Positions 25,930 through 33,935 of a DNA stretch of 34,796 bases are shown one piece after another. Source of the stretch: Candidatus Poribacteria bacterium (GTDB lineage: Bacteria > Poribacteria > WGA-4E > UBA9662); contig DTUY01000381.1 of the NCBI GenBank assembly GCA_012963885.1, positions 8,047 through 42,842 on the forward strand. The letters run 5' to 3'. A model generated the notes under the pieces. The model searched no databases. It had not been told where the DNA came from and worked only from the letters and a program-made list of their open reading frames with translations. The first letter of the stretch is position 1. The number at the start of each line of letters is the position of its first letter. A program made the translations under genes and the position numbers.

Positions 25930-26816
25930 AATTCAGACATGGATTGATCTTCAAAGATGTAGTGTTGGATACACCGCAACTCCCACACTTAAAATCTAAA
26001 ATTAAGCCAGTATTATAAGGAGACAGTAAGATAATGAAAATATTGAACCGCATTCGAGTAATAACGGGACTTATTATGACGGTGATGGTATTAGTTTCTG
26101 TCCCCAAAATCGGTGCTAAACAAATATTCTATAACTCACTAGATAGCCAAAAAGCGGTAAAGGATGGAGGTGGAATAGTACACGCTGGTGTCTTCGTAGA
26201 AGGAGCCTTCGACAATGGTTTTTATTCGGAAAAGGCAGGAGAGGCCGTTTCATTCCCTACCGAGGGGCAACTTCTACTAGAGGCAGGTTCAATTGCACTT
26301 TGGGTCAAAGTCATGATAGACATCAAAAAAGTACCTGGAGAATCATTCATTTTTATGGAATACAAGCGCGGGAGCGATGCATTCTTTATCAACCATAGCC
26401 ATGCGTGGAACGCTGAAGGAATTTGTTGGATGATAAAACATAACGGGAACTGGTTTGCAAATGGAAACGGAAAATCATGCAGCCAACCACTAGACTGGAA
26501 AAAGGGCGAAACCCATTTCATTGTCACTACTTGGGGACCACAAGGGATGAAGCTCTGGATTGACGGTGAACTCGAAGGACATGTTAAAGATCATAAAACA
26601 GGTCCTGCCAAAATAGACGATGACTTTTGGATTGGGAATATTGAGATCGAAAAAGGTAGCACGCTGCCTTCACAGTGGGTTCAGGACGAGCTCTATATCT
26701 TCGATACCCAACTGGAAAAAGCAGAAGTAACAGACCTGATGAAGTCGAGTTTGGCAGTTGAGCCATCTGTTGAGCACCTTGCTTTAACCTGGGGAACGAT
26801 CAAACTGAAAAAGTAG
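25930..26816 (+). repeat. Tandem duplication unit 2 (leader plus LamG gene)
   Basis: Second copy of the unit described at 24975. Its leader keeps an intact AAGGAGAC ribosome site. Confidence 0.85.
26034..26816 (+). CDS. Secreted LamG (concanavalin A-like) protein, copy 2
   Basis: A 260-residue paralogue of the preceding gene. Signal peptide residues 1-28 (MKILNRIRVITGLIMTVMVL, ending IGA before KQ). The LamG domain shows the same strands: ALWVKVMIDIKKVPGESFIF, KRGSDAFFINHSHAWN, WKKGETHFIVTTWG, KLWIDGELEGH, FWIGNIEIEKGS. Two cysteines, in GICWMIK and GKSCSQ, are shared by both copies and may form a disulphide. The C-terminal tail LALTWGTIKLKK is shared too. ATG with AAGGAG 12 bases upstream. 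It lies about 80 bases before a large membrane protein on the same strand and may be co-transcribed with it. A glycan-capture role is inference. Confidence 0.88.
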   Translation: MKILNRIRVITGLIMTVMVLVSVPKIGAKQIFYNSLDSQKAVKDGGGIVHAGVFVEGAFDNGFYSEKAGEAVSFPTEGQLLLEAGSIALWVKVMIDIKKVPGESFIFMEYKRGSDAFFINHSHAWNAEGICWMIKHNGNWFANGNGKSCSQPLDWKKGETHFIVTTWGPQGMKLWIDGELEGHVKDHKTGPAKIDDDFWIGNIEIEKGSTLPSQWVQDELYIFDTQLEKAEVTDLMKSSLAVEPSVEHLALTWGTIKLKK

Positions 26817-26897
26817 AAATCCTATTAAAGCAAACTAAACGGAAAATGATACATTACTCGGGACCACCCAAATCCTGGTTAAGATGCCTATTCCTCA

Positions 26898-28829
26898 ATG
26901 CCTAGATCTCCCCTACGTGCAATTGTACTAGGCGCATTGTTAATCCCCATCAACTGTTATTGGCTGGTGATCTCTCGCCAGCCATACCAGTATCAACCTA
27001 TCCCCACCATCGTCTCTCCTTTTTTCAATGTCATCTTCATCTTGCTGCTGTTGGTCATTGCTAATCGGTTACTAGTCCGTTTTTTCCCTAGACTGGCACT
27101 GACGCAAGGGGAACTGATTGTTGTCTATGTCATGCTGAGCGTTACTTCAGCCATTCAGTCTTTCCAAATGATGCAGACACTGACCACCATGATGGAGGTC
27201 CCGTTTCGAAGGGCAACCGTCGAAAACGATTGGAAAAACCTGTTTGGGCGATATATTCCAACTTGGCTCTCGATTAGCGACAAAAGGGTCATCGCCGCCT
27301 ATTACCGAGGCGATTCAACCCTTTACACTCCACAGCATCTGCAAAGTTGGTTGAAGCCTGCCTTATGGTGGTCGGGCTTTGTAATCATGCTGGTCTTCGT
27401 CATGCAATGTATCACGCTCTATGTACGTACCTCCTGGGTGGAGCGGGAGCGCTTGTCCTATCCAATCATTCAACTCCCCTTATTCATGACCAGCCAACCG
27501 AGCTTGGAATCCAGCCGGGGCAAAATTTTCGTCCAAACTGGACTATGGTTCGGTCTTGGGATTTCAGGCGGGATTGCCTTGATAAACGGATTAGCGGAAT
27601 TACTACCGACCATTCCAACCATCAAAATCCACCCCAGACATCACAACTTAGCACGCTACATTACGACACAACCATGGCGGTCGATGGGGGGGGTTAATGT
27701 CGGTATTATTTCTCCCGTGGCTGGGCTAGCCTTCTTTATGCCGTTGGACATGTCCATTTCCTGCGTTTTCTTCTTTTTTGTTTCCAAAGCACAGCGAATT
27801 GTCGCTGTCACCTTGGGTGCACGGCAGGTTGCGTACTCTGAGTACTTGGTTACACTGAACCAACAATCGTTTGGTGCGTTAGCCGGTATTGCTGTGACAG
27901 CTCTATGGATGAGTCGAAAGCTAGCACGTGGCAGCGATCAAGTTCCGCCGACAACCGGCCAAGCGTCAATCCGCTCCAGACGATCCCCCGAACCACATCT
28001 TGCCGTTTGGGGGATCTTGATTGGAATTGTTGGCTTATCAGTCTTCATGTGGAAGGCGGGAATGTCGATCTGGTTAAGTCTGCTGTTTTTTTTCTGTTAT
28101 TACACCATTTCGGTCGGGGTAGCTCGATTTCGGGCAGAGATGGGCGTTCCATTGCATGACTTCCACTTCACCGGTCCAGACCAGATGTTTCCAAGCATTA
28201 TCAGTCCTCGACGATTAGGCTACCAAAACGTCACTGTCATGTCGATGCTCGGCTTCTTCAACTTCACCTATCGAGCACATCCACAACCACACCAAATTGA
28301 AGGGTATGCCCTTCTACACCGAGCAAAAGTCAATCATCGCCTTTTATTTCCAGCTGTAATGGTCGCTCTGGTGGTTGGTGTCCTAAGTTTTTTCTGGGTC
28401 TACTTGCATATCGCCTACCAGCACGGAGGAAGTTCATTGGAACGATTTGCCCATGTGCTCTACACACGTCTAGCTAACTGGCTGACTGATCCTTCCGATG
28501 AACTGGACTATAGTGGATTGGCCTCCATTGGCGCCGGATTTGGTGTGGTCCTATTCTTCGCCTTCATGCGTCAAAAATTTTTGTGGTGGAAACTCCATCC
28601 TGCAGGTTATGCCATCTCCAACAGCATGGATATCAACATTTTCTGGTTTTCAATTCTAGTCGGTTTTATCCTCAAATGGCTACTAATCAAATATGGTGGG
28701 ATTAAAAAATATCAGCGAGCTCGCCCCTTTTTTCTGGGGTTGATTTTAGGTGAGTACGTTATAGGCAGTATATGGACCATCATTGGCAACATCATCCATC
28801 AACAGATTTTCTTTGGTGGAACTCATTGA
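26898..28829 (+). CDS. Multi-pass membrane protein, DUF6785/DUF6784 type
   Basis: A 643-residue integral membrane protein with about a dozen hydrophobic helices, e.g. IVLGALLIPINCYWLVI near residue 10, PFFNVIFILLLLVIANRLLV near 41, FVIMLVFVMQCITLYV near 160 and VVLFFAFM near 550. Soluble loops carry WVERERLSYPIIQLPL and RFRAEMGVPLHDFHFTGPDQ. Those loops and the length recall the DUF6785/DUF6784 family of unknown function found in Planctomycetes and Poribacteria; the assignment is from memory. The start ATG has no good ribosome site. A G8 tract lies at 27686-27693 within the frame. It follows the LamG pair and precedes a decayed small membrane protein, so it may be the membrane partner of secreted glycan-binding proteins (inference). 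Intact. Confidence 0.82.
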   Translation: MPRSPLRAIVLGALLIPINCYWLVISRQPYQYQPIPTIVSPFFNVIFILLLLVIANRLLVRFFPRLALTQGELIVVYVMLSVTSAIQSFQMMQTLTTMMEVPFRRATVENDWKNLFGRYIPTWLSISDKRVIAAYYRGDSTLYTPQHLQSWLKPALWWSGFVIMLVFVMQCITLYVRTSWVERERLSYPIIQLPLFMTSQPSLESSRGKIFVQTGLWFGLGISGGIALINGLAELLPTIPTIKIHPRHHNLARYITTQPWRSMGGVNVGIISPVAGLAFFMPLDMSISCVFFFFVSKAQRIVAVTLGARQVAYSEYLVTLNQQSFGALAGIAVTALWMSRKLARGSDQVPPTTGQASIRSRRSPEPHLAVWGILIGIVGLSVFMWKAGMSIWLSLLFFFCYYTISVGVARFRAEMGVPLHDFHFTGPDQMFPSIISPRRLGYQNVTVMSMLGFFNFTYRAHPQPHQIEGYALLHRAKVNHRLLFPAVMVALVVGVLSFFWVYLHIAYQHGGSSLERFAHVLYTRLANWLTDPSDELDYSGLASIGAGFGVVLFFAFMRQKFLWWKLHPAGYAISNSMDINIFWFSILVGFILKWLLIKYGGIKKYQRARPFFLGLILGEYVIGSIWTIIGNIIHQQIFFGGTH

Positions 28830-28916
28830 TTTCATTTGCCCAGCAACATTTAGCTTTTTCCTAGCAGTATCACATTCTACCTCAGTAAACTTAATATTGT
28901 GCTGTCTGGAACAAGA

Positions 28917-29242
28917 GTGAAGAAGCGGATCATAATCGCAACCCTTTATTCTGTCAATGGTTCACCTTGTGCTTGCGGTCGGCTCGTTAATTTTCGCTTA
29001 TGGTGCTGAAATGAAGGCATTCGAAACTACTAATTACTAGCTCTCAGGAGTTGAACGCATCGCCGACCTACTGGTAGGGTTCGTTCGACCTGGGATGCCC
29101 TTTTGGACCCTATGGATAAGTAAAAACATGCCCAATTGTAGTAGAGTGGACGTTGTGCGTAGCGAACAGCCTTCTCTGGGGCTTCGTCGTTGCTCTGATC
29201 ATCAACAGCTCAGCATTCGTTAAAAGGGGAAATACAAGTTGA
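28917..29242 (+). pseudogene. Small membrane protein, decayed
   Basis: Not an open frame as it stands, but joining three frames gives a coherent protein of about 105 residues. It starts at GTG 28917 with KKRIIIATL, shifts frame near 28946 into ILSMVHLVLAVGSLIFAYGA and EMKAFETTNY, meets a TAG at 29038-29040, continues LSGVERIADLLVGFVRPGMP and FWTLWISKNMPN, shifts again near 29135 and ends VEWTLCVANSLLWGFVVALI and INSSAFVKRG. Two membrane helices frame a WISKNMPN loop. It follows the large membrane protein on the same strand and was probably its partner. No family name known to me. Confidence 0.6.
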
Positions 29243-29345
29243 GGTAAATCCGAATTCCTTCTAGTGTACTGATGGGGACATTTCTAGCCGTGAGTAGAAA
29301 AAAAGACGACAACCAAATCCTCAATAACAATCTTTTAGTCCATCC

Positions 29346-29534
29346 GTGGATGTTGAAGGCAAATTACAACAGGCTATTTCTTTTTATCAATCAGGTCAGT
29401 TGCTGCAAGCGGAACAAATTACTGATACCCGCGCAATAGATAATACGTGTACCCGATATGTTCTAGATACGAGTTTGAAACTTATAGCAGGGGTAAGGAA
29501 TCCTCCACTATTGTTCTTGGTCAATCTTTATTAA
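29346..29534 (+). pseudogene. TPR-protein N-terminal remnant
   Basis: A 62-codon frame from GTG whose first part, EGKLQQAISFYQSGQLLQAE, resembles the opening repeat of TPR proteins, such as those joined to sulfotransferases or glycosyltransferases. After QIT the pattern is lost and the frame runs into the opposite-strand serine hydrolase. Probably a truncated leftover; a chance frame is possible. Confidence 0.35.
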
Positions 29535-30412
29535 TTCACTGATTACTTGATCACAAATGGTTGCTGATTTGCTGCTATCCTTGAAAGCTGCATTCATTAC
29601 CATCATATATGCTCGATCGATATTTGGTGCCATCCATACTCGGGTATACCACATGGTATTACTACCATCATGGGTTAAAACAGTTCCTTTGACTCTATTG
29701 TATTGATATACGCCCCAACCCGCAGCATAGTCTCCAACGGGCTCAATCAACTGATCCAACTGATGTCGGTTCTGAATCATAGGATTGCTATTTGGCAATT
29801 GAAGAGCAAGAAATTTAGCCCAATCGGCTAAGCTACAATGTACTCTTCCTACGGGGCCTAAAGGTTCAGAGTTATCAAGCTGACTGGCTTCCCAGCCTGT
29901 ATCGGATTCTACATGCCCCAAGGTTGGTCTGACTGACCCGGTGGGCCAGGTGGGCCAAAGCTGGCAGTTTTCATCCCAAGGGGCTGAAATAACTTCTCTT
30001 GAATTAGTGTTTCCCAAGACTTTCCTGTTACTTTCTCTGCCATACAACCAGCAACAATATAACCTAAGTTGGAATATAGATAGTCTCCAACCTTGGTCAG
30101 AGGTTCGGTTGCCAAATTATCTTTAAGAATTTTCAGTCTTCTGACTTTTATGTCTCTTTCATCGGAATGATCCCACCAGTTATTAGCATTGGCTGGCATT
30201 CCACTTCAATGTGTTACAAGTTTACGTAAAGTCGCTGATTCATAATTTGGATGGATTAGGTCTTTAAGTTCGGGCAGCGTCTCAATCAATGTTGATTCCC
30301 AATTCAGTTTCCTCTCGGTAATTAAGATCGCTAGAAGGGTACTGGTCATTGCTTTTGTGCATGAGCCCAGATGGACTAAATCATCAGTTTCCATAGGATC
30401 AGGATTGTTAAC
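29508..30412 (-). pseudogene. Serine hydrolase (beta-lactamase/class C family), broken
   Basis: A penicillin-binding-protein-like hydrolase lacking its N-terminus. Readable parts in order: DDLVHLGSCTKAMTSTLLAI with the nucleophile motif S-C-T-K; ESATLRKLVTH; a TGA at 30206-30208 where CGA (Arg of THRSG) is expected; SGMPANANNWWDHSDERDIK; YLYSNLGYIVAG (Y-S-N motif); a one-base loss near 29921-29925; then HVESDTGWEASQLDNSEPLG, VHCSLADWAKFLALQ and the third motif region LTHDGSNTMWYTRVW. Upstream of 30412 the family pattern ends and a stop follows, next to the 3' end of the neighbouring gene, so about 50 residues seem lost. Such proteins cleave amide or ester bonds in peptides or small molecules. 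Confidence 0.85.
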
Positions 30413-30433
30413 CAGGAATTTTATTATTGTCGA

Positions 30434-31298
30434 TTACTGTTGATAAAATAGAGTTAATTTGGTCTTCTCTTTTACCATCGCGCCGATTGTAAAGGAACCA
30501 GGGGTAAAGGATTCTGAAACAATACATCGAAATCCGAAATGGTTGTCAGGATTCGATGGTCTTTTGCCGTCGCGAAGAGCCACTCGCAGGCGAGCCATTT
30601 TGTTGTACCAAGACCCACCCCTAACTACCTGCACTTGGACTTTTAGGGTTATGTGATGGCGATGTGCTATAATATCTGGATCATACCAATCAGAACACCA
30701 TTCCCAAGCGTTACCTGCCATATCATAGAGACTATAACTATTAGCTACTATGACCCAACTGGGGTTGGCTTACCATTTCTGCCTTGGTCATAACAAGATT
30801 TGCTAGAGTTAATAGTATCACCCCATGGATACTTTTTACCTGATAAACCACTTTTGGCGCTCTTCTCCCATTCTGCTTCGGTAGGAAGCCTCTTCCCCGC
30901 CCAGACAGCGTAGGCAGTGGCATCAGACCAATTAACACCTACACTGGTTGCTGAGGAGAATTGAATATTGAGTCATTCCAATAGGCAGGTAGCCTATGTC
31001 CAGAATCTTGCATAAAAAGCTGATACTGAGCATTAGTCACCTCATATTTATCCATGTAGAAAGCATCTATAATAGACGGTATGCATTGGTTTCTCATCAT
31101 CGTCTCCATCAGTAAACCCATCAGAAAGTCACCAGCAGGAATTAACACCATCTTAGACCCATCTTTCTCCCAAGTAATCATCTTAGCACTGATCTCCATT
31201 AGTTCCTTCGCACTTTCAACCACTAGTTCTTCTTTACCTTCGGCATAGATTGAACCCACCAAAACAACAAATACCATTAACCAAGAAAACGTTCTCAT
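30434..31298 (-). pseudogene. Formylglycine-generating-enzyme-like (SUMF1) protein, multiply frameshifted
   Basis: The gene starts well: ATG at 31298 with GGAGAA seven bases upstream and a signal peptide (MRTFSWLMVFVVLVGSIYA). It then reads GSKMVLIPAGDFLMG, the usual FGE-sulfatase opening. From about 31130 to 31085 the frame is wrong: the neighbouring frame reads TDGDDDEKPMHTVY as expected, and the original frame returns at IDAFYMDKYEVTNAQYQLFM. A base is missing near 30940; the next frame gives [20 protein letters not shown] and [13 protein letters not shown] last shift near 30745 leads to NSYSLYDMAGNAWEWCSDWY and RPSNPDNHFGFRC. At least four indels. Intact relatives modify sulfatase cysteines or act as surface proteins; no sulfatase is in the window. 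Confidence 0.88.
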
Positions 31299-31639
31299 TT
31301 AAATTCTCCAAATATAAAGTATAATGCCAATAATTATAGATGCCTTAAAAAAATAAAAGGATATTAATTTTATTGGTGGTAATAAAAAAGTGAAAAGGGT
31401 GGATGAGACTCTAGGTCAGATGGAAATGTAAGATCGAGAGGACTAAGAAAAAGGGCACCAACTAATGGGGAGTAGTCGACACCCCGATACCCCGTACGCG
31501 AGTTATCTATTGCACGGGTATCAATGAGGATTTAGTTATTTAATTTGATTCATATAGATTGGGCAGAGAACTCAGCGGCCCAAGCCGATAATGGGGGCTT
31601 TGAGCAGTCTATTAATTCCAATAGTAACCCCATGCGCGT
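31299..31639. other. Non-coding stretch
   Basis: About 340 bases with no gene. The left part is very AT-rich and should hold the promoter of the SUMF1-like gene, though no clear hexamer pair was found. The right part follows the stop of the Gfo/Idh gene and shows no evident terminator. Confidence 0.45.
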
Positions 31640-32815
31640 CTAACTCCCTAAGCGTTTGCTTTCTTCTACAAGCCAGTCTGCATCGGCCATTGGCATTGGT
31701 TCCGGTGCCCCCAATCCTTCCTCGTTGCGCCAACGTGTCAGCGGGTGTTCACGATTGAGCTGTGGGAGATCGACGCGAGTACCGTAGGCCGCTGATTCAA
31801 AAATGCCCATGATGATCTCGATGACGTGGCGGCCCTCTGCTCCACTGCATTCGTGCTCCTGGCCTGCATCTAGAGCCCGAACATATTCGTCTACAAACCA
31901 ATAATCACCTTCATTCATTTTGCCATTTCCTGGAAGGGATTTGACTGCTTGTTCAAAACTTTCCGGATAAATGGGTGTTAGGGCTTGCCATTGATCCAAG
32001 TTATTTGTGGGTAGAACATGTGGATTTGGTAACTTCCAAGCGCCTTGAGGATGCCACATCAGTCGACCTTCGGTGCCATAGAGTTCAACCACATGCGCAT
32101 CCAATTCAATTTTGTTAAAGTGATGCTGAAGCAGTGTCCCAGTTACCCCATTGGCAAACTGTAATGAGGCAGTGACGCGATCGCCCGCAATAGTTCCGTT
32201 GCCACGCGGGGCAGGTAAAACATCCTGTGGTGTTATAGTATGACCTCGAGTGGTAGCATGTGCTGTGACACTCTGACAATGTCCTCCAAATTTGATCATA
32301 TGGGTCAGCAGATGGGTGCCGATTTCCATAAGACCAAATCCCCCGTAATAACCTTTCCCACTGGCGTAGATATAGCGTAATTCGCCTATATCGCCTGCTT
32401 GATAGACCTGATTAATAGCTTGTGTCCAAGCACTCAACCGCCACTGATGATGAACAGCTACCTGAACCCCCTTTTCATCTGCTTTGTTCATCACTGCATC
32501 AGTCTCGATGAGATCCATTCCCATTGGCTTTTCGACTTCAATGTTAACCCCATGTTCCAATACCCGTAAAGCTAGTGGGGCATGCAAGGCGGGTGCGGTC
32601 GGAATAGCTACAATATCTGGCTTAGTCTGACGAATCATCTCGTCTAAATCAGTAAATCGTGCCTTTATACTTAGTTCATCCCCTAAGGTGTTCAGGCGGT
32701 CTTCCAACAAATCACATAGGCCGACCAGCTCCGTTCGGGGATGAGTGTGATAAACTCTGGCGGCTGACGATCCCCGTGATCGACAACCTAAAATGGCAAC
32801 TCTATATGGTTTCAT
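31640..32815 (-). CDS. Gfo/Idh/MocA family oxidoreductase
   Basis: A 391-residue oxidoreductase, intact. The Rossmann motif is VAILGCRSRGSSAARVY (6-22), the cofactor acid lies in LVGLCDLLEDRL, and NIEVEKPMGMDL holds the EKP motif (95-97). The active-site His-containing segment QVAVHHQWRLSAWTQ and the strand-rich C-terminal half (VVELYGTEGRLMWHPQGAW, MNEGDYWFVDEYVRALDAG) follow. It is longer than the other two Gfo/Idh proteins because of a C-terminal extension rich in M, A and D. The ATG has AAAGGGGA five bases upstream, and a promoter lies at 32872-32900. Its neighbours are pseudogenes, so it stands as a single active gene here. Substrate unknown. Confidence 0.94.
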   Translation of the reverse strand: MKPYRVAILGCRSRGSSAARVYHTHPRTELVGLCDLLEDRLNTLGDELSIKARFTDLDEMIRQTKPDIVAIPTAPALHAPLALRVLEHGVNIEVEKPMGMDLIETDAVMNKADEKGVQVAVHHQWRLSAWTQAINQVYQAGDIGELRYIYASGKGYYGGFGLMEIGTHLLTHMIKFGGHCQSVTAHATTRGHTITPQDVLPAPRGNGTIAGDRVTASLQFANGVTGTLLQHHFNKIELDAHVVELYGTEGRLMWHPQGAWKLPNPHVLPTNNLDQWQALTPIYPESFEQAVKSLPGNGKMNEGDYWFVDEYVRALDAGQEHECSGAEGRHVIEIIMGIFESAAYGTRVDLPQLNREHPLTRWRNEEGLGAPEPMPMADADWLVEESKRLGS

Positions 32816-32871
32816 TTTTCCCCTTTAAATAAGTATTCTCGGAAAATAAATTTATATTGTTAATGAGTTTG

Positions 32872-32900
32872 ATCATAGCAAATTCAAGGGATTTCCGCAA
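32872..32900 (-). promoter_or_regulatory. Probable sigma70 promoter for the Gfo/Idh gene
   Basis: On the minus strand: TTGCGG (32895-32900), 17-base spacer, TATGAT (32872-32877). The -10 matches 5 of 6 and spacing is optimal; the -35 matches only the TTG. Leader of about 50 bases to the ATG. Confidence 0.5.
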
Positions 32901-32975
32901 GGCTTAAAGGACCATGATATCTCTTGAGTGCAAGGTCAAGCGGTTAACTTAAATACAAGCTACTTCAGGACTTTA

Positions 32976-33105
32976 TCAATGCTTAGTGCACAGATCTACC
33001 AACAGGTCTTCAGGTGTATCTATCTTCCCTAATGCCATTGTCGCCATTATAACGAACCGATTCATCCTCATCCTACAATGTCTAGATCAGGCCAAGTATA
33101 GCATC
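32976..33105 (-). pseudogene. HEAT-repeat remnant
   Basis: On the minus strand: DAILGLI, a TAG, TL, a second TAG, then DEDESVRY; one base later the next frame continues MATMALGKIDTPEDLLVDL to a stop at 32976. This is one HEAT repeat (DEDESVRYxAxxALGKIDTPE) worn by two nonsense codons and a frameshift. It joins directly to the end of the SulP pseudogene, so it may have been a following gene or a C-terminal extension. Confidence 0.55.
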
Positions 33106-33562
33106 CTCTGTTTTCGTAGTATCATACTTAGGCTTAAGGTCTCTTAGGGGCTGTTGCTGAATAATAAATTTATTCAGCGAATGGAACAGTATGGTCATGC
33201 TGATGACTGCAGTATTCAGGTGTTATTAAAGCAGTGGCGCCAATGAGCAGCATTTCCAAAGTTGTCACACGGATCTTTTGATCTGTCTGCTTTTGGGCTA
33301 ACATCCCACTGTTATAAAATAGAGTTTAATCGGTTCGAAATCGGATACGTCAAAGCCTACCTTAATCAATATACCAATATATACTGTAGTAAGTTTTGAA
33401 AAACGAGCAGTTCGATAAGTACGAATAAACTAACGGAGATGCCTGCAATCCTGAGCGTATCGTTGCTTGTGCGCCTGGGACCCCGCCGAACAGGCTTATC
33501 GCGCCATTGGCAATCCCTTGAGCAACTAGCTCCTTGTTTTGCTGCGTGCTTTCTCCACTAAT

Positions 33563-33935
33563 GCCATGAAAACGTCAATCAGATGTTGAAGGCTGTTGAA
33601 CAATCGGAACAGTCGAGTTGGCTCAGGTAAGCTTGGGAACAGGTGGCGGTGGTTTTGGGAAATCCATCGATAGAAAGCTCGATTCCCCACGTCCTTGAGG
33701 ACAAACAGCAAGCCAAGGGTAAACCACTTCAGAAGGATAGAGTTTGGCTTGGTTGTGCTTGTGATTTTGATTCGCTTTATCGAGTTTATCATCAACTGGA
33801 CAGAACAGATATGTGATAAAATCTTGGGGTGGTCATGAGTTGAGCTCCTTATTTGTCGAAAGAATTGAGTTGATATCCTTTTGACGAACAAAGGGAGCTC
33901 TGATTTTAGCTCATGACCTACGCCAAACTAGCACC
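33563..33935 (-). mobile_element. IS remnant with truncated transposase
   Basis: The minus strand encodes KWFTLGLLFVLKDVGNRAFY, RWISQNHRHLFPSLPEPTRL and FRLFNSLQHLIDVFMA. The pattern YRWxxxNxRHLFPxLPxxTRLFRLF is that of the N-terminal third of a DDE transposase (IS982/IS4-like in my memory). The catalytic part is missing. Both edges fall inside the SulP gene: SulP sequence stops near 33936 and resumes near 33562. The flanks AATGGTGCTAGT and CATGGCATTAGT are similar but not an exact target duplication. The element has lost its right two-thirds and was probably frozen by an internal deletion. Confidence 0.7.
33831..33918. repeat. Imperfect inverted repeat at the IS edge
   Basis: Outer arms GGTCATGAG (33831-33839) and CTCATGACC (33910-33918), inner arms GAGCTCC (33842-33848) and GGAGCTC (33894-33900), then TTTGTCG against CGAACAAA. 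It lies at the left end (minus-strand sense) of the transposase remnant and may be its terminal inverted repeat folded with a subterminal copy. Confidence 0.55.

Noticed and set aside
24752..26107. Two minus-strand frames (24752-25168, 25820-26107) sharing TGLILDF
   Set aside because: Their similarity comes from the tandem duplication of the LamG leader on the plus strand, not from a real antisense gene family.
33150..33180. Hairpin GCTGAATAA / TTATTCAGC as a mobile-element end
   Set aside because: It falls inside the decayed SulP coding sequence (minus-strand LFHSLNKFIIQQQ), which explains the bases; no partner end was found.
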